11,677 nt of DNA, taken from assembly GCA_002435955.1 (NCBI GenBank), contig DIWZ01000042.1, positions 1-11,677 on the forward strand. Reading direction: 5' to 3'. The position numbers and the translations under genes were made by a program. The stretch comes from Pelobacter sp. UBA6093. Its GTDB lineage: Bacteria > Desulfobacterota > Desulfuromonadia > Desulfuromonadales > Syntrophotaleaceae. The notes below the pieces were generated by a model that was not told the origin of the DNA, ran no database searches, and was given only the letters and a program-made list of their open reading frames with translations. Of the stretch, positions 1-7,229 are shown piece by piece; positions within the stretch are counted from its first letter, which is position 1; every line of letters begins with the position of its first letter.

Positions 1-2489
1 CCGGTAACTTTATTGTCCTGCAGAGCGATGTCGTTGTTGGCCTGGTACAGGGTCAGGTTGTTGACGGCCGAGGTGAGGAGCAGTTCGGCATTGTCGGAGT
101 TGTTACGCAGTGTGACATTGAGCGTTTCCGTCAACGGGGTGATGGTGACCGCGCCGAGGGCGTTGCTGCCGTCGTTATGCGTGATGTCGCCGCCGGCGGT
201 AAGGGAGGTGGTGGCATCGGCGGCCGTCATGTTCAGATAGGAGTAGCTGGTCCGACCGATCGTACCACCGGAGATAATAGCCAGATTTCCACTCAAAACA
301 CTATAGCCGGCCTGGGCAATTGCGCTGGCGTTGGCGTAATCGATGGTGACATCTCGTACTCCACCCGCTATTCCTGGCAGGCCGATGGTGGCGCTGCCGT
401 CATAAGTGCTGACCAGACTCACGTCGCGGCCGGAGCTGACGTTGACGTGGCGCAGGCTGTTGCCCGGGTTGTTCAGGGAGATGTCGCCGCTGCCCGCTCC
501 GGCGGCCAGGGTGGCCGTACCGGCCAGGCCCAGCTGACCGGTCAGGGAGATGGCATGATCGGTGGCAATGCTGAGGGAGCCTGCCATGGGGGTGTCGATC
601 ACCACATCGGCGTTGGGTTGATTCAGGGTCAGGCTGTAAATACCGGCGGTCGGATTGCCGGCCGAGCCGGCAAAACTCAGGCCGGCATTGGCGGAGTTGT
701 TGCGCAGGTTGACATTCAGGGTATCGCTCAACGGGGTGATGGTGACCGCACCGAGGGTGTTGCTGCCGTCGTTATGCGTGATGTCGCCGCCGGCGGTAAG
801 GGAGGTGGTGGCATCGGCGGCCGTCAAGTTCAGATAGGAGTAGCTGGTCCGACCGATCGTACCACCGGAGATAATAGCCAGATTTCCACTCAAAACACTA
901 TAGCCGGCCTGGGCAATTGCGCTGGCGTTGGCGTAATCGATGGTGACATCTCGTACTCCACCCGCTATTCCTGGCAGGCCGATGGTGGCGCTGCCGTCAT
1001 AAGTGCTGACCAGACTCACGTCGCGGCCGGAGCTGACGTTGACGTGGCGCAGGCTGTTGCCCGGGTTGTTCAGGGTGATGTCGCCGCTGCCCGCTCCGGC
1101 GGCCAGGGTCGTCGTGCCGGCAACCGACAGAGTGCCACTTGGCTGTGTGATACCCCCACCTGCGCTCATATTCAGCGAACCGCTGCTCGCGCTGATATCG
1201 GCATTCAGCTCGATGTCCCGATAGGCTTGCAGGGTAAGGCCGGTAGAGGCCGACCATGTGACGGTGTCGTTGACGAAGATATCGCCGTTACCGGCGCCCG
1301 CTGGGCTTGCAATGGTAATATTGGCTGTGCCGAGATTGGTGGACAACTGACTGCCGGTAATATCCCCGCCACTTGCGGCGATGGTGTAATCCAGCGGATC
1401 GATAAGCCAGGACCCCGTCATGCCGGATGGCGCAAGGGTCGTCACCTGGGTGCCTTCCGCCACTTGTAAGCTGGCAGCGGATGTTTCAACGAGCCCGCCG
1501 TCGCCGCCATTGGGCGCCGAAGCATCCAGCGTGCCGCCGACCTCGATGCGACCGTTGTCCATATCGCCCATCAGGTAGATTTTGCCGGTTTCGCCGGTGA
1601 CCAACGTCCTGGCTTCGGTAATACCGGTATGGTTGATGACGGTGGATGCCAGCTCTCCCGCCGCCCGGGCGGTAAGATAAACCAGACCACCGTCCGCCCG
1701 GATGGCGCCGCCCTGTTCGATGAGGGCATCGAGGGTCGCCTCTTCGACCTCCAGCCTGACCGGACCGCCCAGGTCCAGGGTTATCCGGCTGCCGGCCCCC
1801 ATCACCACGCTGCCCCGTTCGGCGACGATGCTGCCGGTGTTTTCAACGGTGGCGGAGATAAGCGCGACAAAGCCCCCGTCGGCGACGTTGATCTCGCCCC
1901 GGTTGATTACGCTCCCCGGGCTGTCGCCGCTGAAAGTGAAACGGCCGTTTAGAAAATCATCGTTATCGAGCGCCAGGGTGGAAGCCACCAGGCCGCCGAC
2001 GTTGACTTGAGCTGTAGGGCCGAAAATGACTCCGTTGGGATTGAGCAGGAAAACCCTGCCGTTGGCGCTCAAGGCACCCAGGATGGTTGAAACTTCGCTG
2101 CCCAGGACGCGGTTGAGGGCAATGGCGCTGGTTGACGGCTGGTTGAAGGTGACGCTGTTGCCCTGCCCGATGGAGAAACGCTGCCAGTCGATGGCCATTC
2201 TGTCGGTAGCTTGGTCGATGACCATATGGCCAGCGGACTGACTGATACTGCCGCTGCCGGCGGATATCGATTCGCCGCTGGGCAAAACTCCCGTCAGGCC
2301 CTGGGCGATGACATTGTTGACGCCAAACAAAAATATCAAGGCGCTGGCCACCAGGCACCTGCCGACTTGCGGCGATTTGGCCTTGTGTCGCAGCATGGGT
2401 GTTTTGCCGGTCACCGGTAATTTCTCCGCAGCCATTGACATGCCTCTCACCCTATCGAGGTTGCGATTGGCTGAACCATGTGGTCGCAT
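1..2489 (-). CDS. Filamentous haemagglutinin-like two-partner-secretion exoprotein (3' end outside window)
   Basis: I translated this frame directly; 829 codons are open from 2489 to the left edge with no stop. Residues 1-62 look like an extended signal peptide: a long polar, basic N-region, a hydrophobic core near 45-58 (CLVASALIFLFGV) and a likely cut after VIA-62. A TPS/haemagglutination-activity domain follows, with the hallmark NPNGVIFG at 150-157 and a context (SANGRVFLLNPNGVIFGPTA) typical of FhaB/HpmA/HxuA-type exoproteins. The rest is Gly/Ser/Thr/Asn-rich beta-helix-like repeat sequence, including GSWLIDPLDYTIA, common in large FHA-like proteins. Such proteins cross the inner membrane by Sec and are exported by a TpsB/FhaC-type outer-membrane pore; no TpsB gene is in the window. 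I chose the ATG at 2489 because AGGAG sits 6 bases upstream; in-frame ATGs at 2441 and 2435 (GAGAGG nearby) are alternatives. Function beyond surface or secreted adhesin-like exoprotein cannot be stated. Confidence 0.9.
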   Translation of the reverse strand, partial: MRPHGSANRNLDRVRGMSMAAEKLPVTGKTPMLRHKAKSPQVGRCLVASALIFLFGVNNVIAQGLTGVLPSGESISAGSGSISQSAGHMVIDQATDRMAIDWQRFSIGQGNSVTFNQPSTSAIALNRVLGSEVSTILGALSANGRVFLLNPNGVIFGPTAQVNVGGLVASTLALDNDDFLNGRFTFSGDSPGSVINRGEINVADGGFVALISATVENTGSIVAERGSVVMGAGSRITLDLGGPVRLEVEEATLDALIEQGGAIRADGGLVYLTARAAGELASTVINHTGITEARTLVTGETGKIYLMGDMDNGRIEVGGTLDASAPNGGDGGLVETSAASLQVAEGTQVTTLAPSGMTGSWLIDPLDYTIAASGGDITGSQLSTNLGTANITIASPAGAGNGDIFVNDTVTWSASTGLTLQAYRDIELNADISASSGSLNMSAGGGITQPSGTLSVAGTTTLAAGAGSGDITLNNPGNSLRHVNVSSGRDVSLVSTYDGSATIGLPGIAGGVRDVTIDYANASAIAQAGYSVLSGNLAIISGGTIGRTSYSYLNLTAADATTSLTAGGDITHNDGSNTLGAVTITPLSDTLNVNLRNNSANAGLSFAGSAGNPTAGIYSLTLNQPNADVVIDTPMAGSLSIATDHAISLTGQLGLAGTATLAAGAGSGDISLNNPGNSLRHVNVSSGRDVSLVSTYDGSATIGLPGIAGGVRDVTIDYANASAIAQAGYSVLSGNLAIISGGTIGRTSYSYLNMTAADATTSLTAGGDITHNDGSNALGAVTITPLTETLNVTLRNNSDNAELLLTSAVNNLTLYQANNDIALQDNKVT
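131..1108 (-). repeat. Tandem 597-bp-period duplication inside the exoprotein gene
   Basis: Bases 131-511 and 728-1108 match over 381 bp at an offset of exactly 597 bp (199 codons), with only about four mismatches found by eye. From about 172 to 511 the copies differ at two positions. Identity decays on the distal side and stops abruptly at 511/1108. The copies encode roughly residues 661-787 and 461-588. The offset is a multiple of three, so the frame is kept. The identity at silent positions points to a recent duplication or gene conversion, as is common in repeat-rich adhesins. Confidence 0.93.
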
Positions 2490-2579
2490 ACGAGTCTCCT
2501 GTTCTCGGTAATCCACAGTTATTCAGGGGAGGTTGAGCGCCCACCTTCGCCATGGGCAATACGTGCCCGCATCTCCGTT

Positions 2580-2609
2580 TTTATGCAAAAAGGCTGGATT
2601 TTAATTCAA
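2580..2609 (-). promoter_or_regulatory. Possible sigma-70 promoter of the exoprotein gene
   Basis: On the minus strand, TTGAAT (2609-2604) is followed after 18 bases by CATAAA (2585-2580), about 90 bases upstream of the chosen start codon. Both boxes match the consensus only partly. The call rests on position and AT-rich context and is tentative. Confidence 0.3.
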
Positions 2610-2638
2610 GGCAGATTAGCAGGGGTTTCTGCGGGTGT

Positions 2639-2658
2639 AATCACCCATATGGGTGATT
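2639..2658. promoter_or_regulatory. Perfect 20-bp palindrome, candidate operator
   Basis: The arms AATCACCC and GGGTGATT flank a central ATAT, giving a perfect two-fold palindrome between the hydrolase stop (2709) and the exoprotein start (2489). It lies about 30 bp upstream of the tentative -35 box, where an activator or repressor dimer could bind. As a terminator for the hydrolase it is poor: on the minus strand the right arm is followed by ACACC, not by a T-run. The binding protein is unknown; the LuxR-type regulator encoded next door is one candidate. Confidence 0.6.
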
Positions 2659-2708
2659 TTGAGGGGAGAATTGCGGCAAAAATGGCAGGAGGGGCGGCAG
2701 GGAATGGC

Positions 2709-3506
2709 TCAGCGAAGTCGGGCCAGCACGTTTTCCAGAACGAGGTTGAAGTTTGACGGATTTTCCATTTGCAGAAAATGACCGGCGCCGGGGATAATCG
2801 TCTCGGTAACGAAGGGTGCGCAGCGTTCACGGGCGGAGTCCGGAATCAAGGCGCCGTTGATGGCGTGGATCGGCACCCGCAGTTCGGCGAAGGCGGCTGC
2901 TGGGCTCCAACTGAGCAGATCGCGCCAGGCCGGCAGCGCCCAGGCCGGATCGGCGGCGGACATCTCGCGGATCAACTGATCCTTGAGCGCAGGCGGTGTT
3001 GCCGCGGTGGCGGTTTGCCCAACCAGCGCGGCCATGGCGGTCGGGAAGTCCGCCTCGAAGGAGGCGGCAATGGCCTGAACAGTTTCCGGCGGCAACCCGC
3101 CGTAGTCGATGACGAAGGTGTCCACCAGCACCACGCCGGCCACCGCTGCGCCCAGGCGGCGAGCGGCCTCCATCGCCACGGCACCGCCCATGGAATGGCC
3201 GATCAGGATCACCTTTTCCGCCTGCAGGCGTCCGACGCAGGCCGCCACATCGAAGGCGAAGGACTCCACGCCCCAGCGGCTGCGGCTGCCCATGCCGGAA
3301 TCCCCATGACCCGGCAGGTCCGGCGCCACCACCGTATGCGCGGCGCTGAAATATTCCAACTGCGGCAGCCAATAGGACCGACGGCAGGTCCAGCCGTGTA
3401 CAAACAGCAACAGCGGCTCGCCCCGTCCACGGCAATCGCCGGCCAGGGGGATTCCGTCATGGGCAAGCAGGGTACAGGGATTGGAAGAGTCTGTCGACAT
3501 GCTCAT
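2709..3506 (-). CDS. Alpha/beta-fold hydrolase
   Basis: This 265-residue protein has a complete alpha/beta hydrolase core. The oxyanion-hole motif HGW is at 37-39, a PDLPGHGDS strand-loop at 62-70, and the nucleophile elbow GHSMGG at 103-108 with Ser105. The acid is probably Asp223 (or Asp129 in VLVDTF), and the general base is His243 in GAGHF. Length and motifs fit small-molecule esterases, lactonases or C-C hydrolases; the substrate cannot be read from sequence. There is no signal peptide, so it is likely cytoplasmic. It starts 12 bp after the stop of the LuxR-type regulator gene. The only upstream purine run (AGGA) overlaps that stop codon and sits rather far from the ATG, so translational coupling is likely. 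A second ATG at 3500 is an alternative start. Confidence 0.9.
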   Translation of the reverse strand: MSMSTDSSNPCTLLAHDGIPLAGDCRGRGEPLLLFVHGWTCRRSYWLPQLEYFSAAHTVVAPDLPGHGDSGMGSRSRWGVESFAFDVAACVGRLQAEKVILIGHSMGGAVAMEAARRLGAAVAGVVLVDTFVIDYGGLPPETVQAIAASFEADFPTAMAALVGQTATAATPPALKDQLIREMSAADPAWALPAWRDLLSWSPAAAFAELRVPIHAINGALIPDSARERCAPFVTETIIPGAGHFLQMENPSNFNLVLENVLARLR

Positions 3507-3518
3507 TTTTAAAAAATC

Positions 3519-4688
3519 CTATCGCCGCCGGGCGGGGCCGACAAGCAACCGCTTCATCAGGTCGGCCTGGCCCTGGGTGTCGGTTTTGGCGAAAATCGCC
3601 TTGAGATGGGAACGCACCGTGTGCAGGCTGATGAAGCAGCGCTTGGCCACTTCAGCAGGATCAGGAGTGGCCAGCATGGCCACGGCCACGCGGATTTCCG
3701 CCTCGGACAACGCATATAGTCGGCTCAATCGTTCACGATCGACAGCAACCCCGGCCTCGGGATCGTACACGTAAACGGCGACATAGCCTGCTGGCGTCGC
3801 AGTCAGGACCGGGATGTCCGGATGGATCGGCCGCACCAGCAGTTGCAGACTGGTGCGGTTGGGCCGGGGTACTTCCAGAATGCCGCCGGCCGAATGAAAG
3901 GCTCGGGAATCGGCGGCGGCAAGACACTCCCGCAACAATCGTTGCAGGCGCTGGTTGCGCGAGTCGTCGGCGATCTGCAATTGTCCGTTTGTGAGGGTCA
4001 GAGTGGTTGCCGTGTTGATCAACGTTTCTTCCCCGGGATTGCAGTAGATGGGACGCAGCGAGAAATCCAGCAATAAAAAGGGCAGGGTTTCGTCTCCGGC
4101 CGCAATCGCGATCGCCTCGGCACGGGCGCTGCGACCCGCGATTTGGCCGGCCAGCAGAAAGGAGTGCTGCAGGTGCGGAACGAAATCGTTGAAAAAAGCC
4201 GTTTCCTGCTCCGTGTAGTGCCCCTGCCCCCGGGTGCGCTGCACCAGTAGCTGAACCGTCCGGCCGGAATCTTGATAGATGGTGCCGCAAACGCCGTGGT
4301 GAATATCCTGGGGTCCGGCCCAGTCGTTATAGAATTCACTGCGGAAAAAGTCTGTCTGACGGCAACTGAAATGGAGATAAGTCGAATAAAGCCGGCCCGG
4401 ACGTTTTTGAACCAACTCCGGACGCCAGGGACAGGCGTTGACATAATGCTCGGTGTACTGGCGATGATAGTTGTCGTCGATATTATACTTGATGCTTGAG
4501 ATGACGCGATTGGCCTGAGAATTCATCACCAGCATGCGGGCCGAACGCGAGTTGGTGCAGGCGATCAGGTCGCGCAAAAAACTGTGCCACGCTCCCGGAT
4601 CGGCGACTGTCGAATAAATGTTCTCGATCAAGCGCGTACGCTGTTGTTCGGGATAGGCTTGCCTGGCTGAGTTGCTTTCGATGTTCAT
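3519..4688 (-). CDS. LuxR-family helix-turn-helix transcriptional regulator
   Basis: This is a 389-residue protein with a C-terminal GerE/LuxR-type HTH at about 327-383 (LSEAEIRVAVAMLA, then EVAKRCFISLHTVRSHLKAIFAKT, with the recognition helix around SLHTVRSHL). The N-terminal 1-190 region is a sensor-like domain not clearly of the acyl-homoserine-lactone-binding type. The middle (203-225, PFLLLDFSLRPIYCNPGEETL) resembles a PAS-type core, as in many uncharacterised HTH regulators of about 380 residues. No membrane segment or phospho-acceptor receiver domain is visible. It is the first gene of an operon with the hydrolase. The ATG at 4688 has only a weak, distant GGAG upstream. A ligand processed by the adjacent hydrolase is plausible but is inference. 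Confidence 0.87.
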   Translation of the reverse strand: MNIESNSARQAYPEQQRTRLIENIYSTVADPGAWHSFLRDLIACTNSRSARMLVMNSQANRVISSIKYNIDDNYHRQYTEHYVNACPWRPELVQKRPGRLYSTYLHFSCRQTDFFRSEFYNDWAGPQDIHHGVCGTIYQDSGRTVQLLVQRTRGQGHYTEQETAFFNDFVPHLQHSFLLAGQIAGRSARAEAIAIAAGDETLPFLLLDFSLRPIYCNPGEETLINTATTLTLTNGQLQIADDSRNQRLQRLLRECLAAADSRAFHSAGGILEVPRPNRTSLQLLVRPIHPDIPVLTATPAGYVAVYVYDPEAGVAVDRERLSRLYALSEAEIRVAVAMLATPDPAEVAKRCFISLHTVRSHLKAIFAKTDTQGQADLMKRLLVGPARRR

Positions 4689-4799
4689 AGGATTTCAGTA
4701 GCACTCCAAATCTGGCGGAGCCGTTGCGATATGCGTCATGCCGTAAAATTTCTGCTTATACCCATTGGGATTAAACAGTTTTAGCCAGCAACGTTTTGA

Positions 4800-4828
4800 A
4801 TTCTAATTAGTTCAGGGTCTTAAAACAA
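4800..4828 (-). promoter_or_regulatory. Possible promoter of the regulator-hydrolase operon
   Basis: In the 243-bp gap upstream of the LuxR-type gene, TTGTTT (4828-4823) is followed after 17 bases by TAGAAT (4805-4800) on the minus strand. A TATAAG closer to the gene is an alternative -10 without a recognisable -35. The gap is AT-rich and holds no convincing ORF. Confidence 0.3.
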
Positions 4829-4925
4829 GTAAAATTCCGAGAGGGCTTTTTTCGTTCATGAATAGTCCGACAGAACCCTGGCAAACATGCTGCGCACGCG
4901 GCGGTTAACTTCGATTCCGGGGTTC

Positions 4926-4948
4926 AAAACCTCAGCGGCCACTGAGGT
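4926..4948 (-). terminator. Rho-independent-like terminator overlapping the VWA stop codon
   Basis: On the minus strand ACCTCAG, loop TGGCCG and CTGAGGT form a 7-bp perfect stem followed by TTTTG. The TGA stop of the VWA gene (4934-4932) lies inside the descending arm. Stem length and T-run are short but well placed to end the ATPase-VWA transcript. Confidence 0.55.
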
Positions 4949-6122
4949 AGCGAACACCTTTTTCCAGACCGTCCAGATTCAACTCGAACATGGGAACAAT
5001 ATCGCGAATAATGCTGATGGTTTGGCCATAGTTCCACAACGAAGCGGAGAGGGGATTGAACCATGCGGCATGATGGAAGGCGGCATTCAGCGCCTTCAGC
5101 CGTTCGATGCTCGGCTTCTTCTGGCGATATGCCAGTTCGATGGCACCGTTTACGGCCAGCAATTCTTCGGGGGCCATGCTGGCGTCGCCAACGAAGATCA
5201 GACGAGTTTCAGGGTCGCGGCGGAGGAGTTCCTCTATGGTTTCTGGGCTGCTGCGGCGTTGGGGGTCGGCCCACACCCGGTCGGTGACCGTGTTGTGGAA
5301 ATAGCGGATGGAAAGATCCTTGAATTGGGACCGGGCATGATGGAACAGAGCCTGGACGGTCTCCACGTAGGGGTCCATGGACCAGCCACCGTTGTCGATG
5401 AGCAGCAGGACCTTGAGACGATCCGCCAGTCGCCGGTCAAAGACAATTTCGATCTCTCCGGCATTGCGCATGGTCTGGCAAATCGTTTTTTCCACGTTCA
5501 GCGAATCCATCGGGCCGACCGGCTTGAGATGGCGAAGTCGCTTCAGGGCTTCCCCCATCTGGCTGCGCGTCAAGGGGGCGTCGCGGGAATAGTCCCGGTA
5601 GCGTCTCTCCAGAGCCACTTTGCTGGCCGAAAGGGCGCGGGACATGCCACCGATGCGCATCCCCCCCGGGCGATTGCCCGAATGGCCGACGGGGGACACC
5701 CCGCCTGTGCCGATCCACCGGCTTCCGCCGTAATGAACCGCTTTCTGGTCCTGCAGCCGGTCCAGAAGATATTGCTCCAGCTCTTCGGCGCTGAGACGGC
5801 GCAGCTCCTTCTCGGTCAGACCAAGGGCTTTGGCGAGGTCCTCAGGGATATTCAGCCAATCTTCAAGGAGCTGACGGGCCATTTCATCCAGGAAAAGCCC
5901 CTCCGCAGGCACCGTTTCGACCCCGGCAAACACCTCGGCAAACACCTGATCGTAGGTATCGAAGTCCCTCTCGCTCTTCACCAGGATTGCCCTCGCCACG
6001 ATGTAGAAATCGTGCAGCGAAACGACCAGCCCGAGACTCAGGGCTTTCTGCAACCGCAAAAAGGCGGTGGGCGTTACCGGCACTCCCCGCTTGCGCAGGG
6101 TGTAAAAGAAGTTCACGAACAT
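4932..6122 (-). CDS. CoxE-like von Willebrand factor A domain protein
   Basis: This 396-residue protein has an N-terminal helical part (MFVNFFYTLRKRGVPVTPTAF, about 1-125), a Gly-rich linker (about 138-160, GTGGVSPVGHSG and GGMRIGGM) and a VWA domain from about 235. The MIDAS-like loop reads LLLIDNGGWSMD at 239-250, with VGDASM at 311-316 as a later metal-loop candidate. The canonical DxSxS is not present: the loop is D243-N-G-G-W-S-M, so metal binding may be altered. This type of VWA protein is coupled with MoxR AAA+ ATPases, the pair acting as a chaperone or metal-centre maturation module (CoxD/CoxE and RavA/ViaA are known relatives). The partner ATPase lies 25 bp upstream. The start is supported by a strong AGGAGGTG five bases before the ATG. 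The client protein is not identifiable here. Confidence 0.87.
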   Translation of the reverse strand: MFVNFFYTLRKRGVPVTPTAFLRLQKALSLGLVVSLHDFYIVARAILVKSERDFDTYDQVFAEVFAGVETVPAEGLFLDEMARQLLEDWLNIPEDLAKALGLTEKELRRLSAEELEQYLLDRLQDQKAVHYGGSRWIGTGGVSPVGHSGNRPGGMRIGGMSRALSASKVALERRYRDYSRDAPLTRSQMGEALKRLRHLKPVGPMDSLNVEKTICQTMRNAGEIEIVFDRRLADRLKVLLLIDNGGWSMDPYVETVQALFHHARSQFKDLSIRYFHNTVTDRVWADPQRRSSPETIEELLRRDPETRLIFVGDASMAPEELLAVNGAIELAYRQKKPSIERLKALNAAFHHAAWFNPLSASLWNYGQTISIIRDIVPMFELNLDGLEKGVRYLSGR

Positions 6123-6147
6123 CGATCCACCTCCTGACCGGCCCGGG

Positions 6148-6996
6148 CTAACCGTCCCTTAAAACTTTCTCGGAAGATGCTTTTTTCAGGTCGCTGCTCT
6201 TTTTGAACAGGACACCCAGGTACGGAAGCGCTCCGTCCTTCAACGTCTCGGTCCGAAACTCCGGATCTGCTTTTAGCGCGCGGATCCAGTTGATAAGTTC
6301 GCGGGTAGCCGGCTTCTTTTCGATCCCTGCGATTTGCCGCAAGCGGTAGAATGACTTGATGGCGGCATCGGCGAGATCGTTGGACAGATCGGGAAAGTGA
6401 ACGGTGATAATGTGGCGCATAACCTCCGGTTTCGGAAAGGCGATATGGTGAAAATTGCAGCGCCCCAAAAACGGATCGGAGAGATCCCTTTTGGCGTTGG
6501 AGGTAATGATCACCACCGGCCGGAAGCGGGCCGATACCGTACGGTCAATCTCCAGAATATCGAACTGCATCTGGTCAAGCACGTCCAGCATGTCGTCCTG
6601 GAAATCGGTATCGGCTTTATCGATCTCATCAATGAGCAATACGGTTCGCTGCTCGGCCGTAAAAGCCTGCCCGATCTTGCCCATGCGGATGTATTGAGAG
6701 ATATCGCTTACATCGCGGCTCGAATCGCCGAAACGGCTGTCGTTAAGACGCGTGAGGGTGTCGTACTGATAAAGCGCCTCAACCAGCCGCATGCTCGACT
6801 TCACATTCAGGACGACAAGCGGCATCTCAAGGCTCTCGGCGATGGCGTGCGCCAGCATGGTTTTGCCGGTGCCCGGCTCCCCTTTGAGAAGCAACGGCAT
6901 CTCCAGAGCCATGGAGACATTAACGATCTTGGCCAGTTCATCATCGAGGACGTAATGGCTGGCCCCTGCAAAACGGTGAAAGCCTTGTTCCGGCAT
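6148..6996 (-). CDS. MoxR-family AAA+ ATPase
   Basis: This 282-residue ATPase has Walker A GEPGTGKT at 39-46, Walker B VLLIDEIDKA at 119-128 (Asp123, Glu124), sensor 1 in IITSNAKRDLSDP with Asn167, a probable arginine finger at Arg179 (FLGRC) and a sensor-2-like KPATREL with Arg232. The sequence between Walker A and B (RFGDSSRDVSDISQYIRMG) is characteristic of the MoxR subgroup that accompanies CoxE-like VWA proteins. It probably forms a hexamer that remodels or activates a target with the VWA protein encoded downstream. AAGGAG lies eight bases before the ATG. The stop is 25 bp ahead of the VWA gene, so the two form an operon. It is cytoplasmic with no export signal. Confidence 0.92.
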   Translation of the reverse strand: MPEQGFHRFAGASHYVLDDELAKIVNVSMALEMPLLLKGEPGTGKTMLAHAIAESLEMPLVVLNVKSSMRLVEALYQYDTLTRLNDSRFGDSSRDVSDISQYIRMGKIGQAFTAEQRTVLLIDEIDKADTDFQDDMLDVLDQMQFDILEIDRTVSARFRPVVIITSNAKRDLSDPFLGRCNFHHIAFPKPEVMRHIITVHFPDLSNDLADAAIKSFYRLRQIAGIEKKPATRELINWIRALKADPEFRTETLKDGALPYLGVLFKKSSDLKKASSEKVLRDG

Positions 6997-7020
6997 AGCA
7001 TCGGCTCCTTATCGTTACAG

Positions 7021-7077
7021 TCACTCAAGGCTGTCGATCAAGCGTTGCGCTTTCTGACGGAGATCTTTGACCCGCAA
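7021..7077 (-). CDS. Possible 18-residue leader or small protein upstream of the MoxR ATPase
   Basis: A TTG at 7077 opens 18 codons ending in TGA at 7021, 24 bp before the ATPase start. The translation, LRVKDLRQKAQRLIDSLE (Met if TTG is the start), reads as one charged amphipathic helix. A perfect AGGAGG (7090-7085) sits seven bases upstream and has no other obvious start codon to serve. The same stretch also opens a competing 23-codon ORF from an ATG upstream, but that ATG lacks the spacing. No homology is claimed; it could also be a decayed gene end. Confidence 0.35.
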   Translation of the reverse strand: MRVKDLRQKAQRLIDSLE

Positions 7078-7159
7078 AGTCCGTCCTCCTCTTCATCTTC
7101 TGCCCACCTTGCAAGGCCGCAGAAAACCAGAAGGGAGGATTAGGGACGTTCGATAGTTT

Positions 7160-7168
7160 ATTTTAGCA
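7160..7168 (-). promoter_or_regulatory. Possible extended -10 promoter for the ATPase-VWA operon
   Basis: TGCTAAAAT on the minus strand matches an extended -10 element (TGn plus a five-of-six -10 box). It lies ahead of the small ORF and the ATPase gene. No good -35 box is seen at the usual distance. Apart from the small ORF, the 233-bp gap (6997-7229) shows nothing else convincing. Confidence 0.3.
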
Positions 7169-7220
7169 GGAGTCGACGTTGAAAAGACAGGTGAGCATTA
7201 GCGATATGAGGGTAGGGGGT

Positions 7221-7229
7221 GTCTGAGAC
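7221..7229. repeat. Left copy of 9-bp direct repeat flanking the GNAT-hipA-hipB block
   Basis: GTCTGAGAC occurs here, directly abutting the GNAT stop codon, and again at 9912-9920, five bases from where aldo/keto reductase homology ends. The 9-mer is nearly self-complementary (GTCT-G-AGAC). The matches do not extend on either side. It may mark a rearrangement boundary or be chance. Confidence 0.4.

Noticed and set aside
1..1108. CRISPR array or integron repeats
   Set aside because: The only long repeats are a two-copy in-frame coding duplication; there are no short regularly spaced repeats with unique spacers.
177..1469. 430-codon open frame on the plus strand
   Set aside because: It is antisense to the exoprotein gene, repeats because the DNA below it is duplicated, has low-complexity GVAG/GGQ-rich sequence and no domain. 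The minus strand shows a clear TPS protein.
2639..2658. Palindrome as a terminator of the hydrolase operon
   Set aside because: No T-run follows on the minus strand and the loop is itself self-complementary, so an operator role fits better.
2769..3512. 247-codon plus-strand open frame and several minus-strand alternative frames
   Set aside because: They overlap the alpha/beta hydrolase, which carries the complete catalytic motifs in its own frame.
4887..6137. 416-codon plus-strand open frame
   Set aside because: It is a shadow of the VWA gene, whose minus-strand reading has family motifs and a strong ribosome site.
6397..7143. 248-codon plus-strand open frame
   Set aside because: It lies mostly opposite the MoxR ATPase gene and shows no recognisable domain.
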